Source: Hyalella azteca
Taxonomy: Eukaryota > Arthropoda > Malacostraca > Amphipoda > Hyalellidae
Direction: 5' to 3'
DNA length: 64,000 nt
Assembly: GCF_000764305.2 (NCBI RefSeq)
Contig: NW_025947139.1
Coordinates: 46,990 to 110,989, forward strand
Within the stretch, counting starts at the first letter, position 1, and every line of letters begins with the position of its first letter. Below are positions 53,944 through 63,897 of this stretch, piece after piece. The position numbers and the translations under genes were made by a program. The notes below the pieces were generated by a model that did no database searches, was not told the DNA's origin, and saw only the letters and a list, made by a program, of their open reading frames with translations.

Positions 53944-54758
53944 CAGGGTGCGCCACAGAAACTTACTTATTTGAAAAAATTCCTGTGCGGTTAGTTGGTC
54001 GGGTAGAGGGGCGAGGGGTGATGCATCTGAAGGGGAAAGTTCCCAAGTTTGTTTCTCAAAGTTTCTCAAATAAATTTGCTGTAGTGCAAGAATTAACTGA
54101 ACGCGATTTTGTTGCCCGTCAAAATGCATGAAGAAGCCACTTAACTGTGAGCGAGTTACTGTCTGGTGTGCGACGTCGGTAATGGGAATAATTGATCCTT
54201 ATTTTTTTTAAGAAAACGAACGCGCAGTTACCGTTAATGGAGCTCGTTACAGGAACATGATCGAGGAACTTTTTCTTCCAAGGCTCGAAAAAATGAACTT
54301 TAGGAACGTGTGGTTTCAGCAAGATGGAGCCACAACACATACAGCACGAGACTCGATGAATTTGTTGCGACATCATTTCCCCGACCGCCTCATCTCTCTC
54401 AGAGGCGATCCGCCACGCTCTCCAGGTTTGACTCCATGCGATTTCTTTTTATGGGGATATTTGAAATTTATGGTTTATGTCGATCGACCACGGACCATAG
54501 CACACCTCAAGAACAACATTCGCGACGTCATTGCCAAAATACCGATTGATATGCTGCATAGAGTGGAAACCATTATAAAAAATGCGACTTCATTAGTTCA
54601 TGCACAATGGAGGCCGTCATTCATGAGATTTAATTTTCAAAACTGTATGAAAAAAATTTGGGATACTGTTTCTCGAATAAAAAAAATTTAAAACAATAAC
54701 TGAAGTACTTTTGTTTTTATTGATCTTTCAAATAAGTAAGTTTCTGTGGCGCACCCTG
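53944..54758 (+). mobile_element. mariner-type element, internally deleted (815 bp), nested
   Basis: CAGGGTGCGCCACAGAAACTTACTTATTTGAAA at the left has its exact complement at the right (54726-54758). TA flanks both sides (53942-53943 and 54759-54760). Full-length relatives are about 1.3 kb, so roughly a third is missing. It sits inside the Harbinger-like element and therefore inserted later. Confidence 0.93.
54062..54691 (+). pseudogene. mariner-type transposase, first catalytic Asp region deleted
   Basis: KFAVVQELTERDFVARQNA (54070-54128) is followed at once by CERVTVWCATSVMGIIDPYF; the intervening part with the first Asp is missing. The frame from 54257 reads MIEELFLPRLEKMNFRNVWF, then QQDGATTHTARDSMNLL (second Asp), then SPGLTPCDFFLWGYLK (third Asp). 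The spacing between the second and third Asp is 38 here. Relatives, from memory, have three more residues (I-P-W) before PPRSP, which would give DD41D, the rosa-type spacing. SPDL is SPGL here. There is a frameshift in the T-run near 54210. Confidence 0.85.
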
Positions 54759-54760
54759 TA

Positions 54761-55245
54761 TAACAACCAAAGGTCTGGTCGTGCTTTAATCTACGAAAGT
54801 TTCACCTACCCTTGGGCTTCAAGTGCTCATATCTAATACTAGAATAATAATTCAGAAATGTTTGAGGTAGCGATCAATGAAAAATAAATAGTTAAACCGA
54901 CGTATAGAGAGAAATTGCTTGAAAAGTCACACGCTTTACGAATATCGGGGTGCAAAATTGCATCCTCCCTGATAACAGTTGAAATAAAAAGTTTACATAA
55001 CTTATCTTAATGTCTACGTATTGAAAATAATTAGCCATGATTGTATTCCAAATTTCAGACTTATATCTTATTTATGAGGGGAGTTATTGGACCTAGTAAT
55101 AGTTATAAAACTCCATTAGCGACTAAAGCGGCTGAGCGCCTTGATGCAGTCTTAACGGTGAAGTTTAGAACGTGAAAATTTTTTCGAATTTTACTTCTAT
55201 ATTACGAGTTATACGGGGCTTTATCTAATCTAAAAAATTGTCACG
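54761..55245. other. Unassigned stretch within Harbinger-like element
   Basis: No coding motif was recognised. The sequence is AT-rich, with sentence-like degenerate repeats related to the following unit. Confidence 0.4.
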
Positions 55246-55540
55246 AGCTAAACATCGCCGTTGGGAGGTTAGGTTTATATATTCAAAGTTTCGTTCAAAT
55301 CTGTACAGTAGTTAAGAAGAAATGTCATGCTCACTGCAAATTTCGGCACGTATCGTCATATAACTCACGAATGAAGGTGAAATTCTTAAAGTGTTCACGA
55401 GCTAAACATCACCGTCAAGTCCTAATGAATATGTGTACCAAGTTTTATCGAGCTACGTTCATTACTTAGGGAGATATTCCATGCTCACCGAATTTGGGGA
55501 GACCGGCCGTAAATTTGTCCGAGACGTCTCCATGGCGAGA
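55246..55540. repeat. Two diverged ~145-bp tandem units
   Basis: CGAGCTAAACATCGCCGT (55246) and CGAGCTAAACATCACCGT (55391) start two units. The units align further through CAAAGTTTCGTTCAAA versus CAAGTTTTATCGAGCT and GTCATGCTCACTG versus TCCATGCTCACCG. The second unit is also present in inverse orientation at 51380-51520. Confidence 0.7.
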
Positions 55541-55673
55541 TCGCGCAAATCTGAGCAAACTACTCAGATAAGTCGGCACCGCGTGGACGCTCTAAAAATT
55601 GCAACGATTTCATTCCGACTTAAGACTGCGCAGACAAATTGTTGTGAAAACTGAGCGTGTGGACCGGCCTTAA

Positions 55674-56521
55674 TAGGGTAGGCCATATGCGCTTCAGCCC
55701 GTGCAGTGCGGCGGGATTACGCCAGTCCTGCAAGGAGCAGAGCAGGTTTACGGTGATCCGGCGTGGTCTACGGCCAGTAAGGCTTACGGCACGTGTAAGA
55801 AGTGACAGTATGGGGGTAAAATTCTGTGGAGTAGGACCTGTTGACAATTGACTATTTGAAGCAGCAGGCTATGAAGTGAGACAGCTGTGAGTTAAAGTTG
55901 GTGTGGTGAGATGACTCAGTTACCTACAACTTCTTGGGTGTGAGGCTGAGTATAGTTATTGCATTAAGAGGGTAGGCGTTGGCGCTAGGACTTGTTTACG
56001 AGTTAAATTTTTGTTCCACGGCTGCGCTCCCGTTCCGGGATCGACTGACTCCCGCGGTAAGCCGTGTTGCTTAGAGACCTCGAAACCGCAACGCCGCGTC
56101 GCTCAGTTTTTTCCCTTAAACAGCCTAAAGTTTTTGCCCTATACCTTTTTATTTCTACCTCATCAATCTCCTTCAAATCCTGCCTCCCTTATATTTATAA
56201 TTATTCGCGAATTATTCAATAATTCCTATCACATCATCTCGACTTAGGAACGAATGAGTTTTCCCTTAAGATTTATGAAAATTTATTACAGATATTGAAG
56301 ATTTTGGGTTTTATCGCTCGATCGTCAATTACTTTAATTCTGTTTGTTGGTTGCCAAGCGGCTTCCTTTAGTGGCGCGCATGAATAGGTTAAGGCAGAAC
56401 AATCGTACAGAGAGAGGGTTGCAATGAAACACTTGTACATTTCATATTAAATTTGGAAATTCAAGTTCAAATTCTACGTTGACAAAAATCTCCAGCACAT
56501 TAAAAAGGTATAAACCACTTT
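55674..56521. other. Unassigned stretch
   Basis: No gene was recognised. CCACGGCTGCGCTCCC at 56017-56032 equals the right end of the GGG...CCC element family, but no matching left end or 8-bp duplication was found. Confidence 0.4.
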
Positions 56522-57691
56522 CCACGCATGCTCCCTGATATTGCTGGAGCTATCGATGCTCCCGTTGCTGCGGCTGATCGTGGCCCTGCACCCGCACCTG
56601 CAGCAGAAAGCTCTTTGCTCGTACCTGCACGCGCAGTACCAAGTTTCGCACGTAGTCCTGCTCCAAGACCTGCTCCTGACCTTGTCGCAGATGCTGATAT
56701 GAACGTGAGGAGAAGAAACCCTCCCGTCGTTATCGTGTCGGTCGGCACTACGGCAGATGTGGCTGGGCCTAGTGGTATTGCTGCACGTCGAAACCCTACA
56801 CGTTCTCCAGGAGCTGTATGCAGGTTAGTTCGTGATATAGTCAAGGAATTATGATTGATTTCAACTCATCGAGCCCCTACTGAGAAAAGATAGCACTGAA
56901 CTTGTGACATCCAAAAATCAAGTCAGAAGCAACTCGTACCTCGCCAGAATCTTTTTTATTCTGTCAGGTGCTTATTTGTGCTTTTGGCAGTTGCTTTAGC
57001 CATAAATTACGTTGTTTGCTCTTAATTTATTATTGCAGGCAGCCACGACAGTGATGACGGTGATTAGGATTTTGTCTCCAATAGCCTGCACATCGACTTG
57101 CATGTGAGTTTCATTTGCGGCTCTTTGAGATTTACGCCTTTTCTTACTTACGCTTACTAAAGTTAAATAGACATGTTCTCTAATGGTATGCTCTGGTGTT
57201 TACCAAAATTCTGATAACACTACAGTGTAAGTGCTCAAATCATTGTGAAATATTGATATGCATTCAAATGTTTCCTAATCATCTGTTATCGCTGAATGAC
57301 ATCTTCAACGAGCCAGTATCAGGTTCTTCATTAAAAAACTGTGAATATGTTGATTGTAGTTGTTTCAATAAACTAACGTACCTTGCAATAATATATTTCT
57401 TGCTCCTCTCCCAAAGACCACAGGTGCTGTGAGGACATTTCTGTTTATTCCGCTGAGGAATTTTTCAACGAGCAGGTGGATCCCCAGTAAATCAGCGAAG
57501 GTGATGATAGTCCAGGCACCCACTGTGTCATCTGCAGGGTAGCTCGGGTGAGCGCCTTCATACATCCATGCGGACACATTGTCGCCTGTTACCCGTGCAT
57601 GCAGACGAACCAACTGTACAGGAATACGTGTCCGTATTGTAAAGCCGAGATCACAAGCATATCTGAAGCCCCGGTGAGAGGTGCAGAATAA
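56522..57691 (+). pseudogene. RING-finger gene relic with possible introns
   Basis: The clearest part is 57491-57691, open to TAA 57689. CVICRVARVSAFIHPCGHIV, then ACYPCMQTNQLYRNTCPYCK, has the C-x2-C-x11-C-x-H-x3-C-x2-C...C-x2-C spacing of a RING finger, the E2-binding domain of ubiquitin ligases. A TAA at 57488-57490 precedes it. Upstream, the sequence after CCACAG near 57421 reads CCEDISVYSAEEFFNEQVDP. A short splice-bounded exon (about 57050-57102; acceptor TTATTGCAG, donor GTGAGT) reads SHDSDDGD before a stop. An Ala/Pro-rich frame (56528-56830) ends at a GTTAGT donor. Exon linkage is uncertain. Confidence 0.5.
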
Positions 57692-58613
57692 GTGACATTG
57701 CCAACTGAGTAACTTCTCGACCCGCGTAGCGGTATAAACGCAATGTTCTCATTGTGGAAATGGCGATCTCATCATACAAGTCTATTTTTTTAAACAGCGA
57801 GATCCTTAGAGCAATGTTACTTATACCTAATTTTTGGTATGGGAACTTCCTGGGATATTTTCAACAGAGTAATAAATTTGATGTCCATCTTCTCTTGATA
57901 AACTTTGACGCAGTTGTTCGGGCTTCATTTGTGATCTGGTTCCAGGTTTCGCATTTTATTTTAATGTCGATGTTGCGCATTAGGTTTCATTTGACGACTT
58001 TTCGCACTGTGATTGTAGTTCTTCATATAACCCATGATGTCGTCGCACGCTTGCAACAGTTTTCGCAGCCTATTCTTTCTGACCGCCTCGAGCAACTTAT
58101 TTACCCTATTTTCCAGGGAGAGTGAAAGTACCTCAACAAATTCCTAAAATGAGTAAATTTAATGCCTTGCATAAATGGACTTACAATTTTGGTCAGATCA
58201 CTTCAATTTTTGTTATAATGAATAAGATTTATTGTCATTTAATAAGGTTTATCGTATTATAAGATTTATTTATTAGGTTTCAAAGATTGGTGAGGCTTGT
58301 CAGACATCTTAAAATAGTGACACAGATATTTGCAAAATTTTTTTTTTCGAAAAATATATTAAAAGTCTGTGATGCTTTACCAAAAGTTTGTAACTATTGA
58401 TTTATGTATTTTTAAATAAAAGTATTTCAAGTAAGACTACTTGATTGGATTAAAACAACTTGTTTCTCATTTCGAAAAAGCTATTGTAGTTGCAGCAAAA
58501 TTTTCCGTGTGGACGGGCAACGTACTAATTTGTCAAACTTTTACTCCCATCTCTCATTGATGTTGAGAGCTGGGACATTGTTCCTCGCTAGCTCTAGTTT
58601 TTCATATCTAAAG
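57692..58613. other. Unassigned stretch
   Basis: A plus-strand frame at 57754-58125 is open but shows only hydrophobic, low-complexity residues and no known domain. The remainder is AT-rich. GTGTGGACGGGCAACG near 58507 resembles Harbinger-type terminal sequence, and may mark the left part of the following relic. Confidence 0.35.
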
Positions 58614-58842
58614 ATGTCCAACTCTGGTTTCATGATTTCTGTTGGAGAGTTTATCGAATTATATCGTAGTTTCCCTTGTTTGTGGTAAATTCATTGACAA
58701 AGCTAGTGACAAGAATAAGAGAGCACTGGCCTATGCGGCGTTGATTCAACTTGATTGCTAAGTGCAAAGAAGTTGATCCTACAGCAAACAAAGACTTAGT
58801 AACGAAGAAAATAAGCTCTTTATCGTAAATAGTGAGGAAATA
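58614..58842 (+). pseudogene. MADF-domain protein relic, second copy
   Basis: From the ATG at 58614: MSNSGFMISVGEFIELYRSF, then PCLW and a stop. In another frame come ASDKNKRALAYAALIQLD and, after a second shift, KEVDPTANKDLVTKKISSLS. The F-I-E-L-Y-R-S-x-P-x-L-W start, the D-K-N-K-R linker and K-E-V-D-P-T-A-x-K-x-x-V-x-x-K-I are textbook MADF. It faces a Harbinger-like transposase start on the other strand 40 bp downstream, as in two-gene Harbinger elements. Confidence 0.75.
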
Positions 58843-58881
58843 AAGTCGTCAATGCGGGCCTGGTGCTGATAGGAATGCGGT

Positions 58882-59007
58882 CTAGCAACCCTCATTGTGG
58901 TGTTTTTTAAACCATTTTCGGGACCAACGCGTAAATTTGCATCGCTTTAATCTAATTTTGGTGGTACGAACTGCGATCTCTGCAGCGAGCAGCACTAGCT
59001 CCTCCAT
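58882..59007 (-). pseudogene. Harbinger-like transposase N-terminus
   Basis: From the ATG at 59007 antisense: MEELVLLAAEIAVRTTKIRL, then KRCKFTRWSRKWFKKHHNEG and a stop. The hydrophobic start, basic run and R-W-x-x-x-W-x-x-x-x-x-x-x-G motif match HARBI1-type N-termini. The 5' flank runs to an element end at 59140 (GGACGGGGCT followed by TTA), similar to AGGCCGGTCC of the 50.76 kb element. The catalytic domain is missing; the left end of this element was not found. Confidence 0.5.
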
Positions 59008-59143
59008 TGCCGCGAGCGCAAAAGACTGAAGGAAAGTTTGAACGTGTGCATGCTCGACGCTCGTCAGTCTTCCGTCTTGTCGGTAAAATTTTGGCATGAC
59101 ATGCAAGACTGACGATAAGGTTGAGCGTATGGACGGGGCTTTA

Positions 59144-60177
59144 GTGTGCACTCAATGTAAATAGGCATTTACTGAATAGACACGAAATGCTCAATGCGCA
59201 TCAGAAACACAATTTATTTTCGATTAGGTAATCATCACGCACTTGTGAGCAACTGAACTGGACGGACGCTTGAGGTGTTCAAAGTTCAAAGACGACGACG
59301 ATATCACGCTGAAAACTCATTTCTTGAAGAACGCTAGGATAAGTATTTGAAAGCGGCTAAGCATATGTAATTGTTTGAAAATTTCTTTGGTATAAGAGTG
59401 TAAACCGCATAAAAAGAATATTAAAGTCGAATGTGTCAAAATATATTGACTTAATTTTGAATGCTGCTAACGCTTGTTAGATGAACTTTCAATCTAAATA
59501 CTTTTTAGAAATAACTGCCATCTAGTGTTGGAAATCCGTTATAAATTTTTTACATTCGTTCGAAGATATTGGCATCGGAGGATTGCATGAGTTCTTCAAT
59601 ATATATTATTATTTTTTTAATTATAATAGTTCGTCTGTCATTATAACTAAAATTGCTAAATTCATAATTCAAGCAAGTTTCGAATTACGGAGCTTCTGAC
59701 CAACGCTGGCGCACCAGGCGAGAGGTGTGACAGTCTTACTCAGTGTCTAGCATACTACTCACTACTGAGCCAGCTCAGCTGTTCGAGTCTACGAGCCACG
59801 GAATTCAGCCACAGTCCGGCTGCAGCGTTCGACGCATGACGTTTTAACCTGGGCTGATTCGACAACCGATACGGACGGCTCGGTGGCGGACGTCAAAATC
59901 ACTACAAGGCTCTGGCGCGCTCAGTCCGGGTAGTGCAAATTTTTTCGCGTATTGACAGACGACGCTGAGCCATACGACGTCAGACTAGTTTCCTGTGGGC
60001 TGAATGGTCTAATTCAATGGGTGTGATCTGTCTGGTGGCGTACGGCTGATAATGTTACAGTCAAAATATGTTGTAGGCTACGTTCTTCAAGGAAGGAATC
60101 ATGATAGTCCATTCGCAGCACGGCAGTGGTGGTCTCCGACAGGCGTCCCGCAGCAGCAGTTAGTTGATTCACTAGAT
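59144..60177. other. Unassigned stretch
   Basis: No protein motif was recognised. The part from 59690 to 60060 is GC-richer with many CGAC/GTCG words, but has no clear repeat ends. Confidence 0.45.
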
Positions 60178-60788
60178 TACTAGTCCGGTCATTCTGCGTA
60201 TAGACCTAGAAAAAATTGCAACAGAATTTCTTTTTGTGGGCATATTATCCACACATAATGTAGAACTTCCACCAAAAAATGTAAAAAAATCTAAGTGGGG
60301 GAGAGTCTAAAAAATAAATTAATATTTTGGGTATTTCTATTTTACCTTTTTCCAAATGTACTGCACCTACTGTTGTACTAAAGTGTATCATTTTTACTTT
60401 TCCTATAAATAAATCATCAAATATATGTTCACACAGTTTAATGAGATTTGAATACATTGAAAGTCTTAAAATTAGATATGGTTTAAATATCATATATAAG
60501 TGTAAATATTGCACTGTAAGAAATTCATAAGATGACATAATATCGCTTGACCAGTTTGCCAATAGAAAACAAATTGCTGAAGTGACATATAATAGGAATA
60601 CATTTATTGTGAGAAATATGAAAGTCTATTGCCGTTATAATGTGTTCACTGTCTAATAAAATACGTTGCATCATCTTCGTTCATGTCCACTGGAGAGGAA
60701 TTGCAGCAGCTGGTACCCCTACACTCACCACAGGCCGCAGAACACTCCCATCTTCCTGCATGTGCATCTTCGTGAGCTGCAGGCACTT

Positions 60789-63116
60789 TCACAGTTGCAA
60801 TAAACAACCTTCAGCAGTGCCTGTAGTGCTGGTGGTAGGTCTGTTGTTGTGGGGTTCAGTCGACCCTCTACCAGACTCCATCCCCACTGCCTGGTTTGGA
60901 TATAGTGCAGGCTGACCTATCAATTCCTGTACCTGGTAATAGACTCTCATGCTGTGATACCTAGCAGCTGCAGCAGTGGGTGGGAGAGTGTGTACCTGGA
61001 CTGGAGAAGTACTTGTTGACACCTTCTCACAGTACTTGTGGCACCGCAGCTTGTCAAGACCTTCGTTTGGTCGCCCCACGCGGAGGCGCCGCCAAGCCAA
61101 AAAAAACGGCTCGCAGCAGGTCCGGGAGTTGTATCCATGTTTGGCCCCCCGGGAGCGACGGGTCGCACCGGAGGGGTCCATCCACCCCATTTTGGGAATG
61201 GAACCACCATACAAACATACAAGTGCTTCTTCACCTGCGTGTTGTATCTCATCCTTGGTCGCAACTTCAGAAAATACACGAGCTTGCTTCCTAAATATCT
61301 GTTCAGACTTTAACTTTCGAATTGGAACGCCCTTGCCAATACCAAACAGAGGAGATGTAGTGTCACAACCAACAATGGCATGTACAAGTGGCAGTAGGGT
61401 GCACATTTCTGGCCCTACGGACCTCTGAAACCAGTGAATGTCCCAGACTCGGAACTTCTTTCCCTTCTTCTTGTCAGACTGCAGATAGAGTGCCTCCGAT
61501 TCTGGATTAGTACTGAAGATGAGAAGAATTAACAGGTCGGTGTCTTCTATATAAACTGGTGGAACATTCATTTGCACACTCCACTGCTGTTTTGGCAATG
61601 AGAACATCAGCATTACCTTCTGCTTGTAGAACATGACAGCCAGCAGACACCAGTTTCTGGGAAAGCATGTTCACAAACTCCTGTTTGTTGGATGCATTCG
61701 CCAAGAACTGTTCCTTCTTGGTGGTGAAACTGGTAGTGATTGAAGTTAATCTTTACTCCAGCTGCATCACGAGACCGTCGAGAGTGCGTTATGTCTTTTG
61801 TAGATGGTCCTGCCATGTAGCCATAAAACACAATAGTAGACTGTTGAAATTTCCTGACATAGTCCACATACATGATGCAGATAGAATCAAATGTTGCACC
61901 TCTGGGCCATGGCAGTCGATGTAGCAGTGATCCACCATCAAGTACATACTGCATTTGATGTGTCAGAGGTTGTGCAGCATGCATGTCATCTCCTTTAGCC
62001 ATATTCCAGATAGCATCTGCTAGTTCTGACTTTTTAGCTTCGCGAGGTAGTCCAGATTGTTCAAACAGAGCTGATGGTTGGTTGCATAGCTCATAATTGA
62101 ATACGTCACTCATATTCTCAGAGTTCTTACGTGCAACAGTTAGCAGACGCTGGCAGAGTAGTTGTGAGTTTACTGGTACGGATTGTCTATCTACTTTAGC
62201 ACATGATTTGCTATCCATTGTGACCACCGTGACCTTGAACGTAAAGTCACCCACATTTTGCCCAGCCATGGATTGTAGGATCTTGCAGCCCACTTCTCTG
62301 GCTCGGTCAGCATTCACAGTACTGCTGGCAGTAACCTCGGTAGCAATGTTAAGAAAATATTATTCACTTAATATTAAAATATTAATATTATTAAATCAGG
62401 GACTGCTCGTATTGCTTATGTCAAAAAGTAAAGATATTTAAACAATTTATGATACCTGCTCATCGTCATTCTCTTCTAGATACACAGCTACTTTCAAGAA
62501 TGCACTTTCTTGTAAGTTGTCTACTGGTCGACCTTTCAGCTCAGATTTCCCATCAGTGCCAGACTGGTATTGTACAGTAATCTGCATCCCGGTCCTGAAG
62601 TTTATGCTACAGACTTGACGGTAAACAGCATCTGATGCACGCATCTTGGGTATATTCCGTTTTGCCTTGAAAATTTTGAGCCCAGTCATCTTTGCGCTTT
62701 TTACGAACACTTTCCACAGTCTCTTTAATTAAAGTTCCCCGTTCTCACTGGAAAGCTTAACACAGTTCCATCATCATGTGATCTTTTTTTTTATCTGGAC
62801 ATACCACTGGCTGAGTACAAAACAAGCAGTGTTCTTGAAAGCTGAAGGAAGTACCTTGCGAGCACAACTGCCGGCATCGTGTAGATGAGGTACTGGGATT
62901 TTCTTTTTCTTTCAGGTATTTGCTGATGCAATGTTTATTGCAGTATTTTTGGCGACGTTCAATATGAACTGACTGTCCAGAGAATGTTTCAATGTTGTCA
63001 CCACATTGTTCACTTGCCAGATCAATGCTAGTACTGCAGCCTTTTTGACGAAGAGTCACTGTAGGCTGACCATCTGACAAAGAACCCCGACATATCACAC
63101 AAATATTACAGTCCAT
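60789..63116 (-). pseudogene. Academ-like transposase (Cys-rich, XPG/PIN-like)
   Basis: Antisense pieces: 63116-62757, CNICVICRGSLSDGQPTVTL, then HIERRQKYCNKHCISKYLKE and CLFCTQPVVC (Cys-rich finger); 62710-62447, AVYRQVCSINFRTGM to ENDDEQ, followed by a donor GTATCA; after an intron (acceptor near 62331, CTACCGAG), VGCKILQSMAGQ, SICIMYVDYVRKF and VFYGYMAGPSTKDITHSRRS (62317-61760). After a frameshift near 61720, NKQEFVNMLSQKLVSAGCHV and EGNADVLIAKTAVECAN; after another near 61590, YIEDTDLLILLIF, LVHAIVGCDTTSPLFGIGK, then RCHKYCEKVSTS and AARYHSMRVYYQVQELIG. The acidic pairs D-x-D/E-D-T-D and G-C-D-T-T are the nuclease-like residues. The C-terminal Cys-rich tail of relatives is not seen. Confidence 0.75.
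61074..61202 (-). repeat. 129-bp in-frame GC-rich insert in the Academ-like gene
   Basis: Relatives read continuously from L-Y-G-G into R/K-P-x-E-x-L-D. Here 43 extra codons (SIPKMGWMDPSGATRRSRG to AWRRLRVG) separate these. The insert is GC-rich unlike its surroundings, keeps the frame open, and has no GT-AG borders or visible target duplication. Confidence 0.6.
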
Positions 63117-63878
63117 GTTGCAGGTTTACATATTTTCCAATGGTTTCAATCTGACCTCTGTAGATATAAAGATGGAGTCACTAAAACGTAGGTCTCAGAT
63201 AAGAGAGTCACACTAAGTTAACATAATTTAATGTCTTCACACATTAGGTCCAACCGTCCAAGATTTCCCTGCTCTAACTCTACTCTAAAGTAGGGTGCCA
63301 TAGCTAATTTAAATGGCATTGCAGTACCCTCCTAACCATCAGAAATAGCACATACAAGTATTTGTAATGGTTTTGTAGCTGAAGGTGCCTTCAGGTGTAG
63401 AGTATTTGCATTAGTGTGGAGTGAGCTAGGAGAACTTTTCAGAGCTAAACTGCAGGCTAGAGCAAAATTCCACCTTATAGTGCAAAATAACATATAAACA
63501 AGGTGAAAAATATTTATATATTATTTTCAATATAAATTGTTTTATTGATGGTGCATTTAATAACATAGCGAAAATATAATCTGTTTAAATAACATGGTAA
63601 AACAATTAACCTGTATACAGTTTTTTATCCACTTAAATTCGACCACAAAGAATAGAAATACAACAATATTCAATGACCGATTTAAACATGTTCCCCCACT
63701 TGGATTTTTTTTCCATTTTTTGGTAGAAGTACTACACTATGTGTAGATAATATCCCCACAAAAAGAAATTCATTTGCAATTTTTTCTAGGTCCATCCTTT
63801 TCTATGCACAGAATGACCGGACTATACCCGCTGACACCCTGAACAGTCTAGTTGTCAATGACGGAAAACCCCTGATTT

Positions 63879-63897
63879 GGGGGGCGCAAAGCCCCCC
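63879..63897. repeat. GC hairpin GGGGGGC-gcaaa-GCCCCCC
   Basis: A perfect 7-bp G/C stem with a 5-base loop lies 55 bp beyond the Academ-like element. A T run does not follow closely; GGTTTTACCCC comes next. No role assigned. Confidence 0.85.

Larger units (their letters stand above)
50760..55670 (+). mobile_element. PIF/Harbinger-like element (4.9 kb) with nested insertions
   Basis: The left end AGGCCGGTCCACACGCTCAG and the right end CTGAGCGTGTGGACCGGCCT are exact inverted copies, and GTCTGCGCAG follows in both ends. TAA flanks both sides (50757-50759 and 55671-55673), the 3-bp duplication of this superfamily. Inside are a MADF-protein relic (51.0-51.35 kb), long diverged inverted segments (51330-51520 against 55390-55540), an internal duplication (52.3/53.3 kb) and a nested mariner (53.94-54.76 kb). 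No Harbinger transposase was recognised, so two end-related smaller elements cannot be excluded. Confidence 0.7.
60181..63824 (-). mobile_element. Academ-like DNA transposon, near complete (3644 bp)
   Basis: TAGTCCGGTCATTCTG at the left and CAGAATGACCGGACTA at the right start terminal inverted repeats of about 110-130 bp (to about 60300 and from about 63695). A 3-bp duplication TAC flanks it (60178-60180 and 63825-63827). Coding is antisense: a Cys-rich N-terminus, a middle region, and a PIN/XPG-like nuclease. Academ transposons are described as having a Cys8 finger, an XPG-type nuclease and 3-4 bp duplications, which fits. The copy is broken by two close frameshifts and carries a 129-bp insert in the coding region. 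Confidence 0.8.

Noticed and set aside
56528..56854. Independent Ala/Pro-rich gene
   Set aside because: Low complexity and open on both strands; kept only as a possible exon of the RING relic.
63879..63897. Intrinsic terminator
   Set aside because: A GC hairpin without a following T tract, in a eukaryotic transposon-rich context.
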